From Lachnospiraceae bacterium (GTDB taxonomy: Bacteria > Bacillota > Clostridia > Lachnospirales > Lachnospiraceae): a stretch of DNA of 64,000 nt. The notes beneath the pieces are model-generated. The model did not search any database. It worked only from the letters and a program-made list of their open reading frames with translations, and had not been told where the DNA came from. The stretch spans positions 22,331 to 86,330 of the forward strand of contig JAFSGY010000058.1 in NCBI GenBank assembly GCA_017440575.1, in the 5' to 3' direction. A program made the position numbers and the translations under genes. Of this stretch, positions 1 through 6,992 are shown in pieces (positions within the stretch are counted from its first letter, which is position 1; every line of letters starts with the position of its first letter).

Positions 1-1017
1 ACTCTCATTTACTAATGTAATTTTGCTATCGCCAAGTAACTCATCTTCATCGTTAATCGTAATGTTCGCAGTTACTTCTGTCTTATCTGGCTTTGGTTCT
101 GTTCTTACAACGGTAATTACAGGTACATAAGTCTGTTCCGCAAAAGTAAGTACTAAGTCACCTGATTTACCTTCATAGTCATATACCACAGCAGCTCCAT
201 CCTGATGATAGCAGGTTTCTGTCTTTGTAGAGATTGTATCATTTAAGTCAGTACCATCCATTGTAAATGTTACAGTTGCATCTGCTTTTGTATACTGACA
301 TCCGCCAATGCTAATCTTTGCTTTCTCAGGCACTGCAATTGTAATCGTGTTATTTGTTTTGAATAAACAACCATGCTGTTCTCCGTTATACGCATATGCA
401 TTATTCGGACCACAAGCTACTGTTAACTTTTCGTCTGCGGAGCTTACCGTTGCCTTTCCATCTGTATCAGTAGGAACAATACTACCATCACAGAAATTGT
501 ATACTGTTTTTACGCCTTCCATTTCTGTGATTTCAGATACACTTTTCAAAGTCATTAACGCCTTTTCCGGCAATGTCTCTTCCTCGGTTGTCGTTTCTTC
601 TTCAGAAACTGACTCTTCCTCAGTTGTTGTTTCCTCTTCAGAAACTGATTCTTCCTCAGTTGTTGATTCTTCTTCAGAAACTGACTCTTCTTCACTCGTT
701 GACTCAACTGTTGAAGCTGCTTCCGTTGTTACTTCCGCGCTTGAGCTTTCCACACTTGAGCTTTCCTCGGAACTCGAATTTTCCTCAGCAGACACGCTTT
801 CTGCCACAGGAATCTCTTCGTTCTCGCTTCCAACTGATATAGTTGCTTGCGTTGTTACTTCTGTTGCTGTCTCTGTTTCACTGACAACACCAATCTCCGT
901 TGCTTCTACAATTTCGCTTCCTTCTGTAGCGGCAACTGATAAGCTCGACATCATCATGGCTATACATAATAAAAATGCCATGATTCTCTTTTTCGTCTTA
1001 CTCCTTCTCTTGTTCAT
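1..1017 (-). CDS. Secreted acidic-repeat surface protein, N-terminal part (runs off the window)
   Basis: The reverse strand is open from an ATG at 1017 to the left edge (339 codons, no stop), with GGAGGA six bases upstream. The N-terminus is basic (MNKRRSKTKKR) and is followed by a hydrophobic stretch ending in VAA, a signal peptide. Residues ~30-145 are low-complexity and rich in Glu, Ser and Thr, with a 12-residue repeat, as in exposed wall-spanning stalks. After that comes an ordered module with Cys, Gly and aromatic residues (YNFCDGS, CYHQDG, TYVPVI), which looks like a beta-sandwich carbohydrate-binding or accessory domain. Large Lachnospiraceae polysaccharide-degrading enzymes often have this plan, so a pectin or glycan lyase is possible, but the catalytic part is outside the window. 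The upstream cre-like palindrome supports a sugar-related role. Secretion is clear; the exact function is not. Confidence 0.8.
   Translation of the reverse strand, partial: MNKRRSKTKKRIMAFLLCIAMMMSSLSVAATEGSEIVEATEIGVVSETETATEVTTQATISVGSENEEIPVAESVSAEENSSSEESSSVESSSAEVTTEAASTVESTSEEESVSEEESTTEEESVSEEETTTEEESVSEEETTTEEETLPEKALMTLKSVSEITEMEGVKTVYNFCDGSIVPTDTDGKATVSSADEKLTVACGPNNAYAYNGEQHGCLFKTNNTITIAVPEKAKISIGGCQYTKADATVTFTMDGTDLNDTISTKTETCYHQDGAAVVYDYEGKSGDLVLTFAEQTYVPVITVVRTEPKPDKTEVTANITINDEDELLGDSKITLVNES
581..688 (-). repeat. Three tandem 36-bp repeats inside the surface-protein gene
   Basis: Three back-to-back 36-bp units (581-616, 617-652, 653-688) differ at only a few bases. Each encodes 12 residues of the form EEESVSEEETTT. 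They form the core of the acidic stalk and could change copy number by slippage. Confidence 0.85.
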
Positions 1018-1084
1018 AAGTCCTCCATTTCATGAACTCTTTACTCAAAACACTCCCTATTCCTTTCAAGGTTCCCTCACTTAT

Positions 1085-1108
1085 TTTCATGTAAGCGCTT
1101 ACATGAAA
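1085..1108. promoter_or_regulatory. 24-bp perfect palindrome: cre/LacI-family operator
   Basis: A 24-bp perfect inverted repeat with core TGTAAGCGCTTACA lies 68 bp upstream of the surface-protein start. It matches the CcpA cre consensus WTGNAANCGNWNNCW at every position and has the CG centre typical of LacI-family operators. A second half-matching site lies at 1355-1366. CcpA or a dedicated LacI-family repressor could bind here; the sequence cannot tell which. Confidence 0.75.
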
Positions 1109-1354
1109 TCGTATAAAATATTAACGAATAAAGTTAATATATCAGATGAAATGCACAATTTCAATACGAAAATGCACATTTTTGCAATCATATTGCTATT
1201 AGCATAACAAATTTTGGCATTCGTTTTTGTGCATTTTGACACTTTTATTTCACTTTTTACTAAACGTTTTTTTATATTTTTCTTCAAAAACCTCAAATTT
1301 TGTCTTCTTTTGTCTCATTTCTGACACTTTTAACACCAATTTAAATTTTTTATT

Positions 1355-1366
1355 GTAAGTGCTTAC
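1355..1366. promoter_or_regulatory. Second operator-like inverted repeat
   Basis: GTAAG-TG-CTTAC repeats the arms of the 1085-1108 palindrome with a TG instead of a CG centre, about 260 bp further upstream. Paired operators at this distance would allow DNA looping by a tetrameric repressor. This is an inference from similarity only. Confidence 0.4.
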
Positions 1367-1469
1367 TTTATATTTTCAGTCTTCTTTTATTCTGTCATTT
1401 AATTTTACAACTTTATTTTTTAATATTTTTTCACAACAAACAAAAAGCATTTCTATTTAATTTTACTAG

Positions 1470-1582
1470 AGAATGTGCAAAGCACATTCTTGCGCCGCTG
1501 AAGCGTCGCATAAGCGACAATTTTCCACTGCTTCAGCGTGCGCATAGACTTTTATATGATAGGAAATTCCCATCATATAAAA
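1470..1582. repeat. Structured intergenic element with three inverted repeats
   Basis: Three nested or adjacent inverted repeats stand out in AT-rich surroundings. AGAATGTGC/GCACATTCT is at 1470-1490. CGCTGAAGC/GCTTCAGCG encloses GTCGC-ATAA-GCGAC at about 1496-1537. TTTTATATGAT/ATCATATAAAA is at about 1550-1581. It resembles the imperfect palindromic intergenic sequences scattered through Lachnospiraceae genomes. Function unknown. Confidence 0.6.
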
Positions 1583-1614
1583 AGAGCAACACTCCTATAC
1601 GAAGTATTGCTCTG
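1581..1614 (-). terminator. Rho-independent terminator of proS
   Basis: Reading the minus strand, AGAGCAA pairs with TTGCTCT and is followed by TTTTATAT, shortly after the proS stop codon. The loop contains ACTTCGTATA, a core also present in the hairpins at 36.8 and 40.5 kb. Confidence 0.8.
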
Positions 1615-1633
1615 TATTCTTAGCTTTTTATTA

Positions 1634-3073
1634 TTAATATGCTCTTCCCCAGTAAACCATTTTCTTTGCTGGTTTTCCACAGCATACACAGGTATCTGAT
1701 AAATTCTCCTGCTCAAATGGCATACAACGGCTTGTTGCGGCAAGCTCTTCCTTAATCTTATCTTCACAAGCCTGCTCTCCACACCACATAGACTTTACAA
1801 AGCCTGGCTTGTTATTAATAGTATCACAGAACTGCTCCCAGCTTGTTGCGGCATAGGTATGCTCTTCTAAATGAGCCTTTGCAGTCTCATACATATCCTT
1901 CTGGATAGTTTCAAGAAGCTCTGCTGCCTTTACTTCTACCTCATCAAGACTTACTTCAATCTTTTCTCTGGTATCACGACGAACAAATACGCACTTGTTG
2001 TTCTCAATATCCTTTGGTCCGATTTCGATTCTAAAAGGAACACCTCTCATCTCACACTCAGAGAACTTCCATCCCGGACTCTTGTCTGTATCATCAACCT
2101 TCACACGACAGCCCTGTTCAACCAGACGATCACGAAGCTCATAGGCCTTGTCAAGAACGCCTTCCTTCTTCTGCTGAATAGGAACTACCATAATCTGAAC
2201 AGGAGCAACCTTAGGTGGAAGCTTTAATCCTGAATCATCACCATGCACCATGATAACAGCACCGATTAAACGTGTTGTCATACCCCATGATGTCTGATGT
2301 ACATATTTTAAAGTATTATCCTTATCTGTATACTGAATACCGAATGCCTTTGCAAAACCATCACCGAAGTTATGGCTGGTTCCGGACTGTAATGCCTTAC
2401 CATCATGCATCAGTGCTTCAATGGTATAAGTAGCCTCTGCACCTGCAAACTTCTCTTTATCAGTCTTCTGCCCCTTAACAACAGGAATCGCAAGTACATC
2501 CTTTAAGAAATCAGCATATACATTTAACATCTGAATGGTTCTTGCTTCTGCATCCTCAGCTGTTGCATGCGCTGTATGTCCTTCCTGCCATAAGAACTCA
2601 CGGCTTCTTAAGAATGGTCTTGTTGTCTTTTCCCAACGCACAACAGAACACCACTGGTTATATACCTTTGGTAAATCTCTATAAGAATGAATCTCATTTG
2701 CATAAAAATCACAGAACAATGTCTCTGATGTAGGTCTTACACAAAGTCTTTCCTGTAATGGCTCTAATCCACCATGTGTTACCCATGCAACCTCAGGAGC
2801 AAATCCTTCTACATGATCCTTCTCCTTCTGTAATAATCCTTCTGGAATAAACATTGGCATATATACGTTTTCTACGCCTGTTTTCTTGAATTCTGCATCC
2901 AACTGATTCTGAATCTGTTCCCAAATTGCATATCCTGCAGGCTTGATAATCATACAGCCTTTTACGCTGGAATAATCACATAACTCTGACTTCTTAACGA
3001 TGTCTGTGTACCATTGTGCGAAATCTTCATCCATAGAAGTAATCGCTTCTACAAGTTTCTTGTCATTTGCCAT
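1634..3073 (-). CDS. proS: Prolyl-tRNA synthetase, archaeal/eukaryotic-type (short form)
   Basis: This cytoplasmic class II aminoacyl-tRNA synthetase charges tRNA-Pro with proline using ATP. At 479 residues it is the short type that lacks the bacterial editing insertion. PTSET is at ~114-118, and the class II motif 2 region lies at ~147-164 (RWEKTTRPF, then [12 protein letters not shown]). A C-terminal Cys-rich segment (WCGEQAC, later CVCCGKPAK) forms the zinc-binding domain of this type, and the chain ends in Tyr, as the family usually does. AAAGGAAG precedes the ATG at 3073. A proline T-box lies directly upstream and a terminator follows, so the gene is a single transcription unit controlled by uncharged tRNA-Pro. 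Confidence 0.97.
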   Translation of the reverse strand: MANDKKLVEAITSMDEDFAQWYTDIVKKSELCDYSSVKGCMIIKPAGYAIWEQIQNQLDAEFKKTGVENVYMPMFIPEGLLQKEKDHVEGFAPEVAWVTHGGLEPLQERLCVRPTSETLFCDFYANEIHSYRDLPKVYNQWCSVVRWEKTTRPFLRSREFLWQEGHTAHATAEDAEARTIQMLNVYADFLKDVLAIPVVKGQKTDKEKFAGAEATYTIEALMHDGKALQSGTSHNFGDGFAKAFGIQYTDKDNTLKYVHQTSWGMTTRLIGAVIMVHGDDSGLKLPPKVAPVQIMVVPIQQKKEGVLDKAYELRDRLVEQGCRVKVDDTDKSPGWKFSECEMRGVPFRIEIGPKDIENNKCVFVRRDTREKIEVSLDEVEVKAAELLETIQKDMYETAKAHLEEHTYAATSWEQFCDTINNKPGFVKSMWCGEQACEDKIKEELAATSRCMPFEQENLSDTCVCCGKPAKKMVYWGRAY

Positions 3074-3096
3074 TTTTCATCTTCCTTTCTCAATTA

Positions 3097-3332
3097 AACA
3101 ATAACGACAAAAACGCCGTGCATAAGTCCTGTATTCTAACAGGGGCCTATGTACGGCGTTACCACCCTTTATTTTACTCATCATACCGTTATCGCCGGCG
3201 CTACGCTGTATTTTCATACAGGACTCCAAGGTAGGTTCTGAAGCTTAAGCGTAAGAATCTTCCAGCCTTTCGATTCTCTCTCTGGACGCATCCACCACAT
3301 ACTATTCCTTTTCATAGTCATTTTTATATATA
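3097..3332 (-). ncRNA. T-box leader of proS with a CCU (Pro) specifier
   Basis: On the minus strand the leader holds an AGAGAG-type segment and a GGCTGGAA (GNUG-like) motif. GAA-CCT-ACC follows, with the specifier CCU at 3235-3233, then the T-box AAGGGTGGTAACG around 3156-3168. The bases of the T-box that bind the tRNA acceptor end also start the terminator stem AACGCCGT, the usual switch between antiterminator and terminator. Uncharged tRNA-Pro would allow read-through into proS. Confidence 0.93.
3107..3160 (-). terminator. T-box intrinsic terminator
   Basis: AACGCCGT (3160-3153) pairs with ACGGCGTT (3119-3112), directly followed by TTTTTGTCG. The hairpin carries a second stem in its loop (CCTGT/ACAGG). 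Confidence 0.9.
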
Positions 3333-3338
3333 TCAGTT

Positions 3339-3367
3339 AGTTTATGCCAGCTCTATCAAAAAGTCAA
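3339..3367 (-). promoter_or_regulatory. Sigma-A promoter of the proS T-box transcript
   Basis: The minus strand reads TTGACT (3367-3362), a 17-base spacer, then TAAACT (3344-3339). Transcription would start near 3332, just before the T-box leader and just after the end of the HD-GYP operon. Confidence 0.7.
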
Positions 3368-3374
3368 CCGCTTT

Positions 3375-4823
3375 TTAATCGATATCGCTCTGTCCGGTTA
3401 TGATTCGTTTAATCTCTGATTTCAAGAATACTAACTTATACGGGCGAACAATATAACCTGCCGCATTCACTTCACGACACTGCATTACCGTATCTCTGTC
3501 ACACAAAGCCGTCACAAAAAGAATAGGAATCTGATGCTTTGTCATCTCCTGAATCTTTTTTGCCGTTTCAATTCCATTCATCTCCGGCATATCAATATCA
3601 ATGATAAACAAATCCGGATATGGATTCTTTTTTAGATAAAGCAATGCCTGAACACCGGATTTTAACAAGGTCATATCATATATATGTTTCAAATCTTCAT
3701 CAAGCTGAACTAGATTGCTTTTCATATCATCTACAGCCACGATATGAAATTTCTTCCCCGGGTTCACCATCTGTTTTCTGGTTTTCTCAGCATTTTCTGT
3801 TACTGCATCGGTCTCATCTGTGGAAGTAATAATGGTAATATTAAGATTCTCAGACGACTCCAGATCAAGTATTCTGCCATCCATTGTCTTTAATATCGGA
3901 CGAAGATTTCGATTACCGGTATTGTCATAAATAATCGCTTCTCTTCCGTCGGAAAGCAGTACTGTAGTTCCCATCGGAAACAATGGTACATAACGAAGAA
4001 AAGCTTCTACTACTCTTTTATCAAACATAATATCACAGGCACCCATCAAATACTCAGATGCCTCATATGGCGAATACGGACGCTTATACGGACGCTTTGA
4101 GGTAAGTGCATCGTACACATCAGCAACATGCAAAATCTTTGTATAAAGAGACAGCTCTGATCCATCCACACCATGCGGATAACCACTTCCATCTTCATTT
4201 TCATGATGATAAAGAACCGCCTGCTTAATCTGAGCCGAGATTCCCACCCTATTCTTTATCATCTCGTAGGAACGCTCTGCATGAGACTTCATAATACTGA
4301 ATTCTTCTGCTGATAATCGTTCCGGCTTATTAATAATCTCAGCAGCAATTGACATCTTACCAAAATCATGAAGCAAAGATGCCATTACAAGATTCTTCAA
4401 ATCATCTGCTTCCAGCTTTAACCCTAAGCCAATAACACAAGAATATACTGCAACGTTTACGGAATGCGCATAGGTATAGTCATCAAAGGTTCGTAAATCC
4501 GTCAAATCAAGAGACAGCTTGCCCTTAGATGCTATCTGTTCTACAATATCCTTGGCAACATCCTGGCATTTATCAATATTCTGGGTTCTTACACTTGCAA
4601 GGCCTTCCGCACGCAATTCCGGCGTAATAACTGCTTCTATCTCAATTCCTTGAGACAATTCATCCTGTATATATACTCCATCAAAGCCCAACTTTTCCAG
4701 CTTGGAAATATAAGCTGTAGTAAGCCTCGCATTACTGCTTATCAGGGTTCTTCCATAAGAATCAAACAAATCATATGCAAGACTCATCCCCGGTTCTGCA
4801 TCTTTTAGCGAAACGTATCTCAT
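3375..4823 (-). CDS. HD-GYP phosphodiesterase with C-terminal receiver domain (distal gene)
   Basis: This predicted cytoplasmic c-di-GMP phosphodiesterase has 482 residues. An N-terminal segment (1-60, PGM..AYDLFDSYGR) precedes the HD-GYP domain. The HD dyad is H152-D153, HHE is at 206-208, GYP at 214-216, and HVADVYDAL at 232-240. A receiver domain fills ~358-478, with acidic D365-D366, phospho-acceptor D409 and T438. The Lys that normally follows is Arg460 (IVRPY). Receiver after HD-GYP is the reverse of the common order. Its ATG overlaps the Hpt gene stop by 4 bp, so translation is coupled. A paralogue of the same length lies at the head of the operon. The Hpt protein is the obvious phosphodonor candidate. 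The GYP motif supports c-di-GMP hydrolysis; altered receiver chemistry is inference. Confidence 0.92.
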   Translation of the reverse strand: MRYVSLKDAEPGMSLAYDLFDSYGRTLISSNARLTTAYISKLEKLGFDGVYIQDELSQGIEIEAVITPELRAEGLASVRTQNIDKCQDVAKDIVEQIASKGKLSLDLTDLRTFDDYTYAHSVNVAVYSCVIGLGLKLEADDLKNLVMASLLHDFGKMSIAAEIINKPERLSAEEFSIMKSHAERSYEMIKNRVGISAQIKQAVLYHHENEDGSGYPHGVDGSELSLYTKILHVADVYDALTSKRPYKRPYSPYEASEYLMGACDIMFDKRVVEAFLRYVPLFPMGTTVLLSDGREAIIYDNTGNRNLRPILKTMDGRILDLESSENLNITIITSTDETDAVTENAEKTRKQMVNPGKKFHIVAVDDMKSNLVQLDEDLKHIYDMTLLKSGVQALLYLKKNPYPDLFIIDIDMPEMNGIETAKKIQEMTKHQIPILFVTALCDRDTVMQCREVNAAGYIVRPYKLVFLKSEIKRIITGQSDID

Positions 4824-5371
4824 CGTTTTCCTCCTCCGACAGCTTCGTCTATCTCTCTCAATAATTGGCTGCCTTTTTCATATTCCAGCTCATTACATGC
4901 CTCCTGCAACTGCTGCAAAAGCTTCGTCTGTGCTTCATTCAGCTTAATCTCTTCCAGTGATGAAAGCACATTTTCTATCTGTTTTAGATTATAGGAATCA
5001 AAAGCTTTTTTCAACTCTAAAAATAACTCATTTATAGAATAGTTTTGTGGCACTTCTTTCTTTATCACTGGAATAGCATCTCTTTGGCTTGCTATCTCTT
5101 CCAAAACTGATTCCAACACCTGCAGGAAATACTCTATATTAGCATAGATATATGCCATATTATCGTCTCTTACAGCCATTTCCATTTGTTCTGCAAAATC
5201 GCTGATTTCCTGTTTGCCAAGCTGTCTGCTTGCTCCCTTTAAACCGTGCATTTTAACCCGAAACAGCTCCTTGTCCTCTCTCAAATAACACGGCAATTCC
5301 TTAATTAGTGGTCTCATTTCCTTTTCGTAGGTATCCAGAATCCTACGATAAACCTCTTTTTTATATATCAT
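4820..5371 (-). CDS. Histidine phosphotransfer (Hpt) domain protein
   Basis: The 183-residue cytoplasmic protein starts with a helical Hpt domain. FRVKMHGLKGASRQLG gives the canonical H-x-LKG-x-S..LG motif with phospho-accepting His42. The second half (~95-183) is helical and charged, without a recognised domain. The gene overlaps the genes on both sides by 4 bp (ATGA-type coupling), so the three proteins are made together. Hpt proteins relay phosphate between receiver domains, and both neighbours carry receivers, so a private relay or phosphate balance between the two HD-GYP proteins is likely. No histidine kinase is in the operon; phosphate would have to come from elsewhere. Confidence 0.85.
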   Translation of the reverse strand: MIYKKEVYRRILDTYEKEMRPLIKELPCYLREDKELFRVKMHGLKGASRQLGKQEISDFAEQMEMAVRDDNMAYIYANIEYFLQVLESVLEEIASQRDAIPVIKKEVPQNYSINELFLELKKAFDSYNLKQIENVLSSLEEIKLNEAQTKLLQQLQEACNELEYEKGSQLLREIDEAVGGGKR

Positions 5372-6816
5372 TCTGTATCCCTCCGACCTGTCAGTATTCT
5401 ATCCATTTCCGCTTTTAAAAAGGTCGGATTATATGGTCGTAAGATATAGCCTGCAGCATTCATCTTACGACACTTTAATACAGTTTCCATATCACTCACT
5501 GCTGTTACATATAAAATCGGAATCTCTTTATCTAACTGCTGCTGAATCCGCTTTGTCGTCTCGATTCCATCCATTACCGGCATATCAATATCCAGTATAA
5601 TCAAATCCGGAGCAGGGTAATTTTTTAAATACCCCAAAGCCTGCTGACCACTTTTCAAAGCGGTAATCTTATATTGATTTTCTAAAATTCCACGAAGCAC
5701 CTGCAAGTTCGTTTTTATATCGTCAACCACCATAATATGATACTCCTGTAGTGGAGTAATCATTTTCTGTCTCTCTTCTTCTGACCGTCTTGCTACCTGA
5801 AGTTCTTCCTCTGTCTCATTTACAATCTGTAAGGTGAGACAAGTAGCATCTGATAAATCCAGCTCCTGTCCATCAAAAAGACGTATAATCGGACGCAAAT
5901 TATGAATACCATAGTTTTCAACAATAATGCCTTCTCTTCCGTCATTTAAAACCACCTTGGTTCCCTTCTGATAAAGCGGTATATATTTTAAAAGTACATC
6001 GACTACCAGCATATCAAACTGAATACCACTGGCTCCCATCAAATATTCGGCTGCCTCCATTGGCGAATACGGATTCTTATATGGACGCTTTGAAATCAAT
6101 GCATCATATACATCGGCAACATGAAGAATTCTAGTAAAAAGAGTCTGTTCCTCTCCACTTATTCCTTTGGGATACCCGCTTCCATCTATGTTTTCATGAT
6201 GATGTAACACAGCTGTCTTAATCTGAGCCGAAAGGTCGATTCGTTCCTTAATCATCTCATAGGATCTTTCCGCATGAGATTTCATAATCTGATATTCTTC
6301 CTGTGTCAGTCGTCCTTTTTTATTTAAAATATCAGAATCTATAAACTGTTTTCCAAAATCATGCAGTAATGCCGCTAATACCAAACTCTCCATTTTCATC
6401 TGGTTCATCTTCATACCAAATCCAATGGCACAACAAAGAACAGCAACATTCACGGAATGCGCATAGGTATAATCATCGTAAGTTCGTAAATCCATTAAAT
6501 CCAGCGAGACAATACCTTTTTTTAAAATCTCACCTACGATATCCTTTGCCACGTCCTTACATTTATCTATATTCATTTCTCTGACATATGCCATCCCCTG
6601 CATACGTAGCTCCGGCGAAATAGCAGGCTCTATCTCTATACCCTTTGATATCTCATCATCAATATAAATTCCATCAAAACCATATCCCTCCAGCTTCATA
6701 ATATACTGCTCTGTCAGGATACTTCCTGAATGAATCAACGCTCTTCCATAAGAATCAAATAATGTATATCCCAAACACATCCCTGCCTGCGCTTCTTCCA
6801 TTGGAATATATCTCAT
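5368..6816 (-). CDS. HD-GYP phosphodiesterase with C-terminal receiver domain (first gene)
   Basis: This is the first gene of the coupled three-gene operon, with GGAGG upstream of the ATG. It has 482 residues, exactly the length of its paralogue two genes on, and the same residue numbering. The HD dyad is at 152-153, HHHE at 205-208, GYP at 214-216, and the receiver has D365-D366, D409 and T438. Again the conserved receiver Lys is Arg460 (ILRPYN). The protein should hydrolyse c-di-GMP, with phosphorylation of the C-terminal receiver tuning activity. The pair clearly arose by duplication with the Hpt gene between them. Keeping both suggests different inputs or heterodimer formation, which is inferred. 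Confidence 0.92.
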   Translation of the reverse strand: MRYIPMEEAQAGMCLGYTLFDSYGRALIHSGSILTEQYIMKLEGYGFDGIYIDDEISKGIEIEPAISPELRMQGMAYVREMNIDKCKDVAKDIVGEILKKGIVSLDLMDLRTYDDYTYAHSVNVAVLCCAIGFGMKMNQMKMESLVLAALLHDFGKQFIDSDILNKKGRLTQEEYQIMKSHAERSYEMIKERIDLSAQIKTAVLHHHENIDGSGYPKGISGEEQTLFTRILHVADVYDALISKRPYKNPYSPMEAAEYLMGASGIQFDMLVVDVLLKYIPLYQKGTKVVLNDGREGIIVENYGIHNLRPIIRLFDGQELDLSDATCLTLQIVNETEEELQVARRSEEERQKMITPLQEYHIMVVDDIKTNLQVLRGILENQYKITALKSGQQALGYLKNYPAPDLIILDIDMPVMDGIETTKRIQQQLDKEIPILYVTAVSDMETVLKCRKMNAAGYILRPYNPTFLKAEMDRILTGRRDTE

Positions 6817-6940
6817 TGGTAACCTCCTGATACTTTTTCAGACCATACTACTTATATTTTATCACATTGTTTCATTTTTTAAAGTTTTATTCGCTATTGT
6901 CACAATTTTCTTTGCTAATTTCTTAATATGCATTGCATTT

Positions 6941-6955
6941 TTGCAACCGCTTTCT
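6941..6955 (+). promoter_or_regulatory. cre-like site at the beta-galactosidase promoter
   Basis: TTGCAACCGCTTTCT agrees with the CcpA consensus WTGNAANCGNWNNCW at every fixed position. It lies just upstream of the likely -10 element (TATAAT, 6967-6972) of the beta-galactosidase gene. That is where CcpA binding would block transcription when glucose is present. Confidence 0.6.
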
Positions 6956-6966
6956 TAAAATAGAAC

Positions 6967-6972
6967 TATAAT
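6967..6972 (+). promoter_or_regulatory. Probable -10 element of the beta-galactosidase gene
   Basis: TATAAT sits 20 bases before the start codon, with AGGAGG at 6981-6986. No good -35 is found at 17 bases, so an activator or weak promoter is possible. The 5' leader would be very short. Confidence 0.5.
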
Positions 6973-6992
6973 TTTTCATAAGGAGGTTTTTT

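Larger units (their letters stand above)
1018..1633. other. Long non-coding region between surface-protein gene and proS
   Basis: This stretch of 616 bases has no convincing gene. From the left it holds the ribosome-binding site and two operator-like palindromes of the surface-protein gene, then very AT-rich sequence to ~1460, then a GC-richer structured block (1470-1582) and the proS terminator. Short open frames here lack ribosome-binding sites. Confidence 0.7.

Noticed and set aside
308-1207. Long plus-strand open frame rich in Ser, Val and Thr
   Set aside because: It is the complement of the acidic-repeat surface-protein gene. It has no ribosome-binding site, while the minus strand has a signal peptide, a site and a repeat-bearing protein.
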